Below, piece by piece: positions 22,504-34,496 of a stretch of DNA of 64,000 nucleotides. The DNA is from Pisolithus tinctorius (lineage: Eukaryota; Basidiomycota; Agaricomycetes; Boletales; Pisolithaceae). How positions within the stretch are numbered: the stretch's first letter is position 1; every line of letters begins with the position of its first letter. Below the pieces are notes generated by a model. The model saw only the letters and a program-made list of their open reading frames with translations. It was not told the DNA's origin and made no database searches. Where the stretch lies: the NCBI GenBank assembly GCA_024663395.1, contig JANFAH010000013.1, positions 434,001 through 498,000 on the forward strand. The letters run 5' to 3'. Both the position numbers and the translations under genes were made by a program.

Positions 22504-25295
22504 CTCAGGCAAATGGCAGATAGGGTTGCCCACAAGGAGAGACATAAGAAAGTGAAAGAGGTGCTCAAAGCAAGAAAGAAAGCAACACCTCCCCATTTAG
22601 CTAAGTCATCTCTTGGGAAGCTCCCTACTGAAGTTCCTCTTCCAGAATCCCCAGAACCAGAAGAGCCAAAACAGAACCAAGAACCCAGCTTCACAGGATA
22701 CTGAACACCAGCACTGGTTATTGGATCAAACTCAGAAACATCCTTCAGTTCAACAGAAGAAGCTGTGAAACTCCTACAAGAACCACCTTCACTGCTCACA
22801 GAATTACCTAACACAGTATTTATAGAGGAGCCTGAAGACATCCCATTTTCCATTCCTATGTTTACAGGAGCAAAAGTTGACACTCCTGGCTTAGAGGACA
22901 TGTATGAAGAGATCTGGGACAACAGATGACTGGCAAGCTTGTCAAAGTTTGCAATGCCTAAGAAAGAAAAGGAAGAGGAATTACTGCTGTTTACAACCTA
23001 CTGGGATAAAGGAAAGGAAAGGGCAATGGAGCAGCCACCTGACAGAATCTACAACAATGACCCAAAAGCTGCAGTCCACCAAGGATGGACCAGAGAAAGG
23101 TCACCCTTGAGGTCAAGGATGAGGGTGAGGTCAAGACATAGGTTGGGACATAGGGAGAGGTTGTCCTCAAGGTCAAGGGTGAGGTCAAGACATAGGTTGG
23201 GACATAGGGAGAGGTTGGCCTCAAGGTCAAGGTCATGGTCAAGGTTAAGACATGAATACAAGTACAGATCAACTTCCAGGTCAAGTTATAGAACAAGGCA
23301 CAGGTCAAAGTCCTGTCACCACAGACATAGAAGATTGGACAAGTTGAGGAGTAGACACCATAGGAGGTCCTACTCCATGGACAGTTTGTTGAGTGACTTG
23401 AGCAAGGAAGAGGAAAGTGTGAAGTATGGGTTTACCCTCGGGTGACCAGGCTTCAAGACCAGGTGACAGGGGCTAAGTCCGAGTGGCCAAAGTCAAGGCT
23501 GGGAGACAGGGGCCAAGTCCGGTGGGACCAGAGTTAAGGCCAGAGGTCAGGGGCTAAGTCTGGAGGACCAGACTTAAGGCTGGGAGTGTGGGAACAAGAC
23601 CGGTAGTGTGGGAAACTGACCGGTGTTGGAGTGCGCACAAGGGGAAGCCAGTCCAGGATTGGATCTACCTCCCTTGGTCTAAGCTTATGTGCTGTACCCT
23701 TATGCAAGCCAGGGAGAGGTCTGGGACAGGGGTCGGGGATAGCTTAAGGCTTGGCCTTAGCTATAGAGTAGATCAAGGGGTAACACGGAGTTGAGGGTAA
23801 TACTAAGTTGATATTCTGACTCAGGGTGCTACAAAGTATGTACAGGGGTTAAATACATGAGGCCAGTCCAGAGTAAAGAACATAGAGCCAGACTTGTTAA
23901 TAAGCTATTAGCAAGAAGATTAGCAAGAGAGTGGATAGCCACAGTGGCTGTGCTGAGGCTAATAGCCAAAGTCTGGGTGACTGGCATACCGGGGTCAGAC
24001 ACAGGATTTGTACAGTAAGCAAAGTCAGATGAATGGGCGAGACTAAATATAGTATAAACAAAGGGAAACAGACTGGAGATATGTCCGGGTGACCCGGACA
24101 TAGACCTAGGAGGACCAGGGTGGAGCAGCGCAAGGCTGGGAGGCCGAAACAGACCGGAGATAGGCATATTAATTTATAGTTTTTCAGATTTAATTTTTAT
24201 ATTATTTTAAAACACCGGACTTGAGTTATGCAGGCTGGAGTTGAGCTATCTATGGCTGGGATTGGGTTTTCTAGGCCGGACTAGGACTGGACTTGACCGG
24301 AGATAGGGGCTAGGGGTCTGGACTGGACTGAGTCCGAGTCCGAGAGTCATGGATATGACAGAAAGAAGAAGATATCACAGGCACAAGAAGGAACATCACT
24401 CGAAGTATAGATCTCCATCTACAGAAGCACAGGAGCCAAGGAGGAGAACAGCCCAGCCAGAAGAACTGTCTGAAGGGCAGTGTATCCTTAGGCTTCTCAG
24501 ACAAGGTGCCCTGGCATCTGACAAACCCAAGCTGCTTGAGAAAATGCCCTCTAGGTCTTCGGAAGAAGCACCCAAGTTTTCAGGGAAAACAGCTGATCTG
24601 GTTCATTACCTGGAAGAAATTCATCACCTGTGTAAGAAGGCAGGGTGTATGGACGAGTATGAGTGGCCAAAGTGGGCTACATGGTACCTGGACAATGATA
24701 CAGTGAACTTGTGGTCACAACTTGTGGAAGAGATGACAGGTAGATGGGATGAGTTCATAGAAGTGCTGATGAATGTGTACCCAGGTGCAGGAGAATGAGA
24801 GAAGAGATATGTTAAAGCAGACCTGGTCAATCTTGTTCAAGCACAGTCCAGGAAGATTATAGCAACAGAAGAGGACCTTGGAGAGTACCTTTGGCAGTAT
24901 GAGACCATAGCAGGCTATCTTAACAGATGCTACAAGCTCACTCAGGAGGACTACAACAGTTACTTCTGGGAGGGCTTAGACCTGGAACTTCAGAAAGATA
25001 TGCTCAAGAACTTGAAGTTTAGAAACAGCTTGCACAATTTGGATGACCCCTGGCCTATGAATAAGGTCCTATGAGAAATAAATGAGTTGCTGAGGCACAG
25101 GTACCATATGATGAGAAGCCATGCTGCGAGAAGGGGTGTCATTCAGTTATCACCTGGAGAGGAAGCCAGGAGGATAGCATGCAAGTTGGTCCAGAGGCAG
25201 CCCAGGTTCAGGTGGAAGCACAGGCCCAGAGAAGGGCAGCACCTGTACTGGCCAGAAATGTCATTGAAGGAGCATGAGAACCACCTCGAGAAATA
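22504..25295 (+). pseudogene. Gypsy B gag with an RS-rich region
   Basis: Frames starting at 22,513 give a Lys/Glu-rich and then Pro/Glu-rich N-terminus. From 22,939 an RS/RH-rich region has two 57-bp repeats (RVRSRHRLGHRERL). A ~0.9-kb non-coding segment intervenes (23,430-24,340). From 24,349 the capsid-like part follows: APKFSGKTADLVHYLEEIHH, CMDEYEWPKWATWYLD, then LGEYLWQYETIAGYL and YFWEGLDLELQKDML. In-frame stops occur (for example after YPGAGE at 24,798). Gag would form the particle and bind RNA; the RS-rich part resembles spliceosomal RS domains only in composition. Confidence 0.65.
23430..24340. repeat. Non-coding segment with ~57-bp tandem repeats inside gag
   Basis: Starts with four imperfect repeats (AAGGCTGGGAGACAGGGGCC, AGTCCGGTGGGACCAG and so on, 23,450-23,590). 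It continues with CCGG- and GGACC-rich sequence unlike the flanking gag. It looks like an insertion, but its ends and target duplication could not be fixed. Confidence 0.45.
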
Positions 25296-25299
25296 ATTT

Positions 25300-26141
25300 G
25301 CTTTTTCTGTTTCCTTCAAGGACACCACACAAGGACTTGTTGTATGTTGGAAAGATATTGCACAGCTGGCAGGTGTATTGTCAAAGACAATAGGGTAAAG
25401 TTCAATGACAGCACATGCATTCCTAGAATGGATGAGCTGATGTACCAGTTGATAGACGAATGGATGGCAAGGGACAGGAGGAGGAGAGAGGAGCTGCAAG
25501 CACCCATTGTTCATATCGAGCATGAAGAGGATCCCCCAATGAATGCGAATATGTTTGTAGCAGCACACAATGCCTTCCAATATGTCAAGAGAGCTAGGAT
25601 TGAAGAGTATGTTTCAGAAGGAGAGGATATGGCTGAGGAGGTCATCTCGGAGACAGAGTATGAAGCATGACAGGCAGAAACAGAGCAGGCATTCGCAGCA
25701 GCCTGAAGGGAAGAGAATAAGCAGCAGTGAAAGACCCCAAGGTTTGATGGGGTAGCAGTACCTGGGAAAGAGAGACAAACAGTGACCATGACAGCAGAAC
25801 AGCCAGGACCTAGTCAGTCTGGCTTGATGGATGCTCCCAAAGCAAGTTTGAGGGACAAGGGAAAGCAACCAGACAGAAGTGCCAGTGGGTCACAAGGACC
25901 TACCTCTGTGCCAAAGACCCAGCTGCATGTCATGGAAGATCAAGATGCAGGAAGGAAAGGTTATAGGTATATGAGTCTGTTCAAAGACCCTACAGCAGTG
26001 ATGAGGGTTTTGAACCAGTACTTGGACCAGTCCATTATGATTCCAGGAAGGGATCTACACACTATAAGTCCAGATGTTCAGAGAGAGTTCAAGGACAGAG
26101 CAATGATGAAGTGAGTAGCACTCAGTGCAACCTTCTCGGGC
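25300..26141 (+). pseudogene. Gypsy B gag-pol junction, decayed
   Basis: Frames at 25,344-25,670 and 25,782-26,114 are hydrophilic, with EEDPPMNANMFVAAHNAF and a linker of Gln/Gly/Ser. They fit the region between gag and protease in position only. No zinc knuckle could be recognised. Confidence 0.4.
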
Positions 26142-27916
26142 ATGTCAGATATGCTGGAAGGGTCGCTGCAGTCGATTGATGTGAGGGCATTTGAGTGCAG
26201 TATAGGAGAAGAGAGGTATGTGCAGATGGATTTGATGCCACCTACAATGGTAGAGGTCGAGCTGGCTGGGAAGGTCATGCTCGAAGGGATTCTTGACAGT
26301 GGTTCACAAATAGTGGCTTTATCGAGAGAGATAGCTGAATCATTATGGGAGCTGTGAACCAGTCAAAGGACAAAATGCTGGGCCTGGTGTGAGAGGCTTC
26401 GCTCAGGATCAGTCCAGTGGAAGTGGAAGTGCCGATTCAAGTCATCAAGTCAGCTCCCTTCAATATCCTCCTGGGCAGGCCATTCCTATGTGTGATTCAG
26501 GCTAGGACACAAGACTTTAGGAACAGACAACAGATGCTCAAGTTTATGGATCCAGAGACAGACAAGAGGATCCAGATCTCACCATGACCGAGAAGGTCCC
26601 TCACACAGTTCCCTCAGTTTAGGGACATGGTCTTGCAGAAGGAGTATGTATATTTGGAGGATTGGGTGCAAACTCCATAGGATGCAATGTTGACCACATG
26701 ATGAGGGTTTTTAGACTTTGTCCAGGACTCAAATAGCCAGCAAGGAGACATTTCGATGGGATTGGCCACCCCTGTAAGGCTGGGGTGTCTTGCTCAGCCT
26801 ATAGCAGTATATAAGAATGAATCAAGTATATACATCTCGAGCTTCCACTTGCAGTTTCAAGATATAACAGAAAACAGAAAACAAGAATCAACATTAGACA
26901 TAGAGGCGACCAGCCATAGAGTTTCTTTTAGATTGAGCATGAATAATGCACTGACTTTTCCTGCAGGTATAGAAATCAAATCACAAGACATTTATCACAA
27001 AGACACAGGACAGTATTGAGGAGACAAACCTTTTTGTAAGGGAAGTGAAGAAGGAGGAATGGATAGAATCATCGAGGAAGAAGGTTGAAGTGAAGAAACA
27101 GAGATTGAATGCCCAGGGGCAAAACAAAAAAGTTACAAGATGATGTTTGCGATGACAGAGGAGGACTTTGAGTCCTCAGGTTTATGTTTCGAATCTTATT
27201 TGGTAGAGAGTCTGACCACTGAGATACAGGGCAAGGAAGAATGGATAACACAAGTGATGAAGTACAAACCCATGGCAAAGAAGGTTCAGCCAGTCATGAC
27301 AGAGACACTGGCAGAGTTTAGAGTTGAGAGGAGAGAAGGGGGGGACCCTTTAGCTAACCTCCCCCAGATACCAGTTAAACCCCCAGAGTTCACACCTGGG
27401 GAATGACTTACCCAGGAGTGAGCAGACAAGTTCGAATGGGACCCAGGCAGATTTTTGTGGCCTGAAGAACCCAAACTAGTCAAGTGGCTAGTATGAATCC
27501 ACAAGAAGGTTTTTGCTTGGGATGCAAAGGAAAGGGGGACATTCAGAGCGGATATGTTCCCACCTCTCAAGATTCTGATGGTCCCACATAAGCCATGGGT
27601 GTATCGGAATATTCCCATTCCACTGGCAATCTATGGGGACATTGTGCAAATAATCAAGGAAAAGATTGTGGCAGGAGTTTATGAACCATCGACTTCAGCT
27701 TATTGATTGAGATGGTTTTGCATATTGAAGAAGGATGGGAAATCACTGCAGCTGGTCCATGACTTACAGCCACTCAACATGGTCTCAATACAGGATTCAG
27801 GAGTTCCCCCACATGTGGACAGTATTGCAGAAGAGTTTGCAGGACACTCAGTGAATGGCATGTACAACCTTATGGTCGGTTACAGCCACTGAGTGATACA
27901 CAAAGACTATCGCAAC
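26142..27916 (+). pseudogene. Gypsy B protease and first half of reverse transcriptase
   Basis: The protease signature GILDSGSQIVALSREIAESL lies at about 26,290. A degenerate linker follows, then RT fingers: YRNIPIPLAIYGDIVQIIKE, KKDGKSLQLVHDLQPLN, and SIAEEFAGHSVNGMYNLMVG up to the LTR D insertion. Stops occur before LRWFCILKKDG (27,705) and after YSH (27,892). Removing LTR D and one CAAC copy joins DYRN to PMTFQMP in frame. Confidence 0.75.
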
Positions 27917-30209
27917 TGTCAAGTCCAGGCCTACTCCGACCAACTCCGACACTAAACAAGGTCTAGAGAAGGGTTCGGAAGCAAGTCTGACACAGAAGAA
28001 CAGAACTCCAACTAGCGGAGTGTCGGCAGAGATGAGGACTGCCAAAGCAAAGGTGGAATGGAGTGAGGGCATCGGGTTTAGCTCATGCACTACCCCCTTG
28101 CACAATCTCAGCCCTCGTATTTCAGAGGGAGAGTACAGATGGAGAGTCAGAGATAACTCCGACAGGCAGAAGACAGAATCAGAGGGAGTAGGAACTAAGT
28201 TGATATTCGTACTGAAGAGCAGTGGAGTACAGTACATGTTTTTACAGTGGCTCACAAAATTGTCCCAATGTTTGCATGTTTTTCATTAATCATGGTATAG
28301 CAAGTGAACTATCATTATTGAGTCCAAGGTGTTGGTGGATGGATCAAAGCAGCTGGTCATGGCTCTCTGATGAGCCATATTACATAATATTTGAGTAGAA
28401 ACTGATGACAGAATACCCAAATGAAAATGAGAGCTCATTGGGACAATTATGTAACTTTGTGATATACTGGGGATGTAGTCCTTGGGAACACATATAAAAC
28501 ATGGTGAGATACTCACCAATGCTTACATAATGTATCACATGGTCTACTGAATGATTTGTCAACAAATAAACAAAGCCAAATAGTGATTTTGCACCACCAA
28601 GCCTCCTCACTGTAACACAAGTCAAGAAGTCAGCATTCCAGCTCATCAGGGACATTCTCTCAGGGCAACCTCAGCAAATGCTGGTGTACACTATAGTATA
28701 ATCAATAGAATATGCTATCAGCATCATTGGTCTCTTCAGAAACCTGCTGGCAGTCACCTCCTGCACTGTTTCCCCACCAAAGCCCCATGTGTCCTGGGAC
28801 TAATCAGTACTGTGAGAGCTGAGAGTGATGTGGAGGTCCAATCTGGCATTCATCCTATCATGAACAAACCAATCACCCACTAACTACTACATCACAGTGG
28901 AAGAAAAGCCTGCCTGAAGGCTCAGGTGAAGCACCACCCTTCTGGGTAATCCCAGTATCATGGGAGCATTGGCCAGACTGTACTCTGAGCTGAACTGGGC
29001 ATCACTGGGAAGGAGTTATTTGGTCATATAAGACTAAAGGAATTATCCAGTGCCAGATAGAAGGCCAGGAATGTGCAACCTGGTAGCTCAGTAGCATATC
29101 CCTCCCATGGTACCTGGAGTGAGAGAGGGTTTAGCTTCACCCTGACCTCCATACCAGTTTCCCATTCACAGAAATGCACTAGTTAATGGGTGGTTGGTTT
29201 GTTCATGATAGGATGAATGCCAGATTGGACCTCCACATCACTCTCAGCTCTCACAGTACTGATTAGTCCTAGGACACATGAGGCTTTGGTGGGGAAACAA
29301 TGCAGGAGGTGACTGCCAGCAGGTTTCTGAAGAGACCAATGATGCTGATAGCATATTCTATTGATTATACTATAGTGTACACCAGCATTTGCTGAGGTTG
29401 CCCTGAGAGAATGTCCCTGATGAGCTGGAATGCTGACTTCTTGACTTGTGTTACAGTGAGGAGGCTTGGTGGTGCAAAATCACTATTTGGCTTTGTTTAT
29501 TTGTTGACAAATCATTCAGTAGACCATGTGATACATTATGTAAGCATTGGTGAGTATCTCACCATGTTTTATATGTGTTCCCAAGGACTACATCCCCAGT
29601 ATATCACAAAGTTACATAATTGTCCCAATGAGCTCTCATTTTCATTTGGGTATTCTGTCATCAGTTTCTACTCAAATATTATGTAATATGGCTCATCAGA
29701 GAGCCATGACCAGCTGCTTTGATCCATCCACCAACATCTTGGACTCAATAATGATAGTTCACTTGCTATACCATGATTAATGAAAAACATGCAAACATTG
29801 GGACAATTTTGTGAGCCACTGTATACTGCTATGGAGGTACAGTAATCAGAATCGGAACTGACATACGGAGACTCATAAATTTTCAAGTAAAATTTCCTGG
29901 ATGACGAATGAAGGGTAGACAGAGGACATACAAACAGGTAACACAGAACATCCAGAAAAGGAAATAGTCCAGGTGCTGGACCATGCGGTGAGTGTGCTGC
30001 GGAGTACCTGACTGCAAAGGTAGTCACATGACCCCTTAGAGAACGAACTGCTCAGTCCAGTAGGAGAGCAACACAAGTCCAACAGCAGTCGGAGCAGAGA
30101 TGGTTCACAACCAACAGAAGTTGGGCAGAGTTGGTGCGGAGTGAGCAAATGACCAGTGGAAGAGGGTGCGGAGTGAGTAAAGACCTAGAGTGAACGCATG
30201 GTTATGACA
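27917..30209 (-). mobile_element. Solo LTR D copy 2 in Gypsy B RT, interrupted by FB3
   Basis: Inverted relative to copy 1: in plus orientation it starts TGTCAAGTCCAGGCC and ends GGTTATGACA. A 4-bp duplication CAAC (27,913-27,916 and 30,210-30,213) flanks it. Without FB3 it is about 714 bp. It keeps CpG sites lost in copy 1 and supplies the empty site for FB1. Confidence 0.9.
28245..29821. mobile_element. FB3: 1,577-bp palindrome with TA flanks
   Basis: Termini CAGTGGCTCACAAAATTG with CAATG at base 26 are identical at both ends, and match 24 of 26 bases of the Tc1 left end at 17,713. TA flanks (28,243-28,244 and 29,822-29,823); LTR D copy 1 gives the empty site. The arms mirror each other: the frame at 28,380-28,655 recurs inverted at 29,411-29,686 without a residue change. 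An inverted internal terminus copy lies at about 28,434-28,452. The insertion splits the TATAAAA box of LTR D. Confidence 0.9.
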
Positions 30210-30213
30210 CAAC

Positions 30214-31247
30214 CCTATGACCTTTCAAATGCCAATCAGCATGTTCAGGGAGGAAACACTGGAAGTAACCATGCCATTTATTGACAACATACCAGTAAAA
30301 GGACCGCAATCGAGATACATGCATGAGGACAGGACATATGAAACAATCGAAGGGAATTTGGGAATCAGGAGGTTCATATGGGAGCACCTCATCAGTACTA
30401 ATCGAGTTCTACAGCACCTCAAGCATGTCAGAGCTACTGTCTCTGCAAAGAAATTTGCAGTGGCAGTCCTGTCTATCACCATAGTGGGACACAAGGTTTT
30501 ATACAAAGGCTGAATACCCAATGAATCCAAAGTACAGAAATTTGAGATTGGCCCTACTGCAAGAATGTCACAGAAGTGCAAGGCTTTTTAGGCCTCTGCA
30601 GCTACTGTCGCATCTTCATCTGAGACTATGCAAAAAGGGCAAAACTGTTGATTGAATTGACCAAGAAGGGAGTAGTCTTCAGATTTGACAAAGTACACAA
30701 AGCAGCAATGGACAACTTGAAGGAAGTGCTCGCCAACTTGCCAGTGTTAAAGCCAATAGACCACAAGTCAGGACAGCGAGTCATTCTGGCAGTTGACACC
30801 TCGCACATGGCAGTAGGCTACCTGCTTTTACAGGTCAGAGAAGATTTGAAATGTTATCTGTCAAGGTTTGGATCAATAGCATTCAATGAAAGGGAAAGTC
30901 ATTATAGCCAGGCAAAGCTAGAGTTGTTCGGCCTATTTCGCATGCTTTGGGACATATGCAACCACATATTTGGAGTTAAAGATTTAGCTGTGGAAGTTGA
31001 TGCTAAGTACATCAAGGGTATGATCAGTAATCCCAACCTGCAGCTGAATGCAACCATCAATCGATGGATTGCTGGTATACTCCTCTTCAAGTTTGCACTG
31101 ATACATGTACTGGCAGAAAAGCATAGAGGCCCAGATGGGTTATCAAGGAGACCTCAAGTGGATGAGGATCCAGAACTGGAGGATGATTATGAAGATTGGA
31201 TTGATGAGGTAGGATCATTCGCAGTCAAACTCCTCAACCCTCAGTGA
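30214..31247 (+). pseudogene. Gypsy B RT second half and RNase H
   Basis: RT resumes with PMTFQMPISMFREE, then MPFIDNIPVKGPQSRY, where related elements have FIDD: the second catalytic Asp is Asn here. NLGIRRFIWEHL and VSAKKFAVAVL follow. RNase H is at 30,780-31,120: LAVDTSHMAVGYLLLQV, ERESHYSQAKLELFGL, VEVDAKYIKGMISNPNLQ, GPDGLSRRPQ. A stop near 30,513 splits RT. The FIDN change alone should abolish polymerase activity. Confidence 0.8.
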
Positions 31248-31364
31248 GGTGAATGAGAAGAAGCCTTCTTTCAAAGTCAAAAGGTTGTCAAGCCCAAACA
31301 GGGATAGATCCCCTATGTTGGAGAGCAGAGATCAGAGAGGTCAAGAGAAGCGACCAAGACCCAG

Positions 31365-32850
31365 GTGGTTTTATCACAGACATCGGGGACAGATGCTACC
31401 ACTGATATAGAAATCCCCAGGACAGAGAAAGGGAAGTGGCAAGACAAATGGTTGGAGGTAGTTTGCAAGTTCCTCGAAGATCAACAGCAACTGCCTGGAA
31501 TGTCAGACTTAGATCTGAACTTGTTAATCAAATATGCGGCAAGATTCTTCTTGAAGAATGGAGAACTATGGCACCAGGAACCGAGGGGACAGCATCAAGT
31601 AGTACCCACATACAAGAAATGCCTGGAGTTGATGAAGCAAGTGCACGATGATTTGGGTCACAATGGAGTATTCCCCACTAAGTCAAGATTACTGATTCAC
31701 TTTTGGTGGCTGTCACTAGATCGAGACATTCAATGGTTCCTCTGTACCTGCCATGAGTGTCAAATTCGATGCATGGACAAGATCCATATCCCACCTGTCA
31801 TAGCCATGCCTGAGCCTCTGTTTTACAAGGCATACATGGATTTGATGGTGATGCTGAAGTTGAATGGGTTCTGGTACATAGTACAAGCTAGGTGTTCTCT
31901 GACTTCATATCCTGAGTGGCAGATGCTGTGTGCAGAGACAGGACAAACCCTAGGATGATTCATATTCAAACAGATCTTGCGTCAGTGGGGTGCCATGGGG
32001 GAGATTGTCATGGAAAATGGCTCCATGTTCAAACATGCCCTTGCCTACCTTGTGAAGAAGTATGATATCAGGCATATAAAGATTTCAGCATACAATTCTC
32101 AAGCCAATGGGGTTGTCGAGAGAAGACATGTGACAGTTCAAGAAGCTCTTGTCAAGACTTGTGAAGGTGAAATAGGCAAATGGTCATCATATGCACTGTT
32201 GGTGTTCTGGGCTGAAAGGGTGATGACACAAAAGTTGATGAAACTTTCACCATATCAGATGGTCCATGGGATCAAGCCAAGATTGCTGTTCAACTTTGCC
32301 AAAGCAACTTTTCTGTTGAATTGGGACAAGGATAAGTATTTGACCAAAGAACTGATATTGTATAGGTGCTACCAGCTGCAGCAAAGACAGGAAGACTTAC
32401 AGCAGGTTCGTCAACAAGTATACAAGGCATGGTGCCAGACAGCAAAGGAGTTCGAGCAGAGGGTGAAAGGGTTGATACAAAGCTACGAGTTTGAACCTGG
32501 AGTGCTAGTCTTAGCTTGCAATATGAGAATTGAGAAGGAACTCAACTGCAAGACAAAGCCAAGATACTTAGGCCCTATGGTAGTCATCAGGCAAACTGAA
32601 GGGGGTTCATACCTATTAGCTGAGCTTGACGGCTTGATTTCCTGACTTCGATATGCTGCTTTTCGCTTACACCCTTATTACTCTAGGAAACGAATCTTAA
32701 TAGTGGTAGAAGAACTCACAAACCAAAGTGAAGAAGAGCTGTGTAGGCTCGAAGAGGAATCAATAGAGGATGAATCGATCCCCAAAGCTGAAGGCATCTT
32801 ACAAGAAAAGGACATTGAAGAGAGTGAGTCAGGTGAGAGTATCTGAACCT
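31365..32850 (+). pseudogene. Gypsy B integrase
   Basis: HHCC region QVHDDLGHNGVFPTKSRLLI with FLCTCHECQIR (31,640-31,770). The core has YMDLMVML (first Asp), then a stop at about 31,957 and IVMENGSMF, where the second Asp of the usual TDNG motif is Glu. VVERRHVTVQEALVK keeps the last Glu. The C-terminal part (HGIKPRLLFNFAKATFLLNW, LNCKTKPRYLGPMVV) ends in an acidic tail at about 32,845. Inactive by stop and by the altered second catalytic residue. Confidence 0.8.
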
Positions 32851-32956
32851 CCAGTTGTAGATATTGGTGTGCTCATTCAACTGAGGCACTTCGACTATTG
32901 GCTCGAATTCGAGCATAATTTGGTGCGACTTGTACACCAACTTGTACATTCTGATC

Positions 32957-32978
32957 AAAAAAAAAAAAAAAAAAAAAA
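32957..32978 (+). repeat. A22 tract between pol and antisense gene
   Basis: A pure run of 22 A on the sense strand about 110 bp after the pol stop and before the end of the antisense accessory gene. It has the same position as the A15 tract at 113-127. Confidence 0.9.
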
Positions 32979-33092
32979 GTCACAGCTTTTGAATGATTCA
33001 ATAAGTGCTGATCAATTCTGTGTTGGACAGGGATATACATGAGGTACGATGATGGGGCTGTTGAAGCCCAGAAAAGAGATAGTGCAAGGTAC

Positions 33093-34496
33093 TTAATTGT
33101 GCAATTTCCTCTTGCCCAACACCTTCTCAGACATGACATGGCCCTTTGAGGCCTGGTCTAACACTTCAGTTGTGGCATGAAGGGCTTTGTGAAGCATGAC
33201 CAGCATCTCAGCATTGGAAAGCGAAGGCAGCGAAGGAGAGGAACTAGAAGTCAAGGGAGTTGGTGCCAAGTTAGAAGAGGATGCGCCAGAAGTCAAAGGA
33301 GGAGGAGGACTGGGAGATGGAGACTTGACATGAGTGCGTTTCGAAGTGCGAGCAGGCCTTTGAGTGATTTTGATGACAGGCTTGGCAGGGTACCAAGGAG
33401 GAGTGAGAACTGGAGGAGTAGAGCCCATGCAAAGTGCCTGGACCCAGGCTTGGGACTGCACCAAGTTGTTCTGGAGTGGTGTCAGCAAGATGCTTTAGGA
33501 TGAAAAGAGAGCAAGCAACACACATGTATAAAGGACAAGTATAGCAAAGTTGACAACAATGTGTGCATTTGAGCCCCAAGGCTCCAGAGCAGATGGCTTG
33601 AGCAACATGACAACAGTCACAGGGGATGGGTGGGTAGATGGGGAAACCGCCATCCTTTGAAGTACATTCAACAAGTTCAATGTGCCAGTTGGGACAGTAG
33701 ACATGCCATTGGAGACTGGACTCCCCAAGATGGTCTGCATTCTGGATCTTGAGAAGTCAGCTAGGGGATGAAGAAGAATGAAAGAAGCTAAAACTCACTG
33801 AAGGGTGGTCGAGGGACACATGGCCAGTCAATGGAGAGTTGGCAGGAAGATGATCAAGGCCAGGCTTGGAAGCATTGAGTGCCTGGTGGGTGGGTGTGGT
33901 AGGATCTGCAGGCGCAGCAGTGTCTGGGACAGAGACCAGATGATTGGGCGAGACAGTTGGTGTGAGAGGAGATGGAGGGTCCAAGGGACCTGGGAGCAAG
34001 GGAGAGGGCATATGAGAAGGTGCAATGGTGGATGTGGACATGGATGTGGATGATGGAGTGTCCAGGAGTGTGTTGAAGGTGGGAAGGTCAAGAGCAGGGC
34101 TAGGGTCTGGTTCCTGGATGACAATGGTCACAGGTGTGGGCTCTGCGGGGGTGTGGTTGACCAGGGCAGTGGTAGTAGCAGGAGCCAGTTTGTCTTGGAC
34201 AACGTCAACAGGAAGAGTGTTGACTGGTAGCACAGGAGAAGAGACAACTTGAGGTTCAGGGGCTGGAGGAGCCAGCAATGGGCCCTGTGATGATGGGTGG
34301 TGTCAACAGAATGACTGTCAAGGAAAGGAAAAAGACCATGCACCATCAGAGACCCCAGGCATGCTAACAGCACATTTCTTGACTCTGTATCTCCTTGCAA
34401 CAATCCCAGCAAGAGCTGGAGGACAGAGGCAGTGCAAGCGAGGTCATCAGCTGGGATGCCAATGTTGGGAGGCGAGTTGTTGGGGTTGGACAACAT
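33093..34496 (-). pseudogene. Antisense Zn2Cys6-like accessory gene (copy 3)
   Basis: Reading leftward, the Met at 34,496 (MLSNPNNSPPNIGIPADDL) opens a helical start. A long Pro/Ser/Thr-rich linker follows (34,278-33,757), then a frame with WHIELVECTSKDGGFPIYPP running into the cluster at 33,621-33,535: PCDCC ... LKCTHCC ... C, spacing CX2CX6CX7CX2CX6C, identical to copy 2. After a junction near 33,500 a Ser/Pro-rich C-terminus ends with a helix (MLVMLHKALHATTEVLDQ) and KRK. Frames change between exons and not all splice sites could be placed, so it may be decayed. It lies antisense between Gypsy B integrase and LTR B. The PCxCC start is shared with copy 1. Confidence 0.6.

Noticed and set aside
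32770..33042. Plus-strand 90-codon frame with a poly-Lys run
   Set aside because: The Lys run is the A22 tract; the first part is the tail of Gypsy B pol in another frame.
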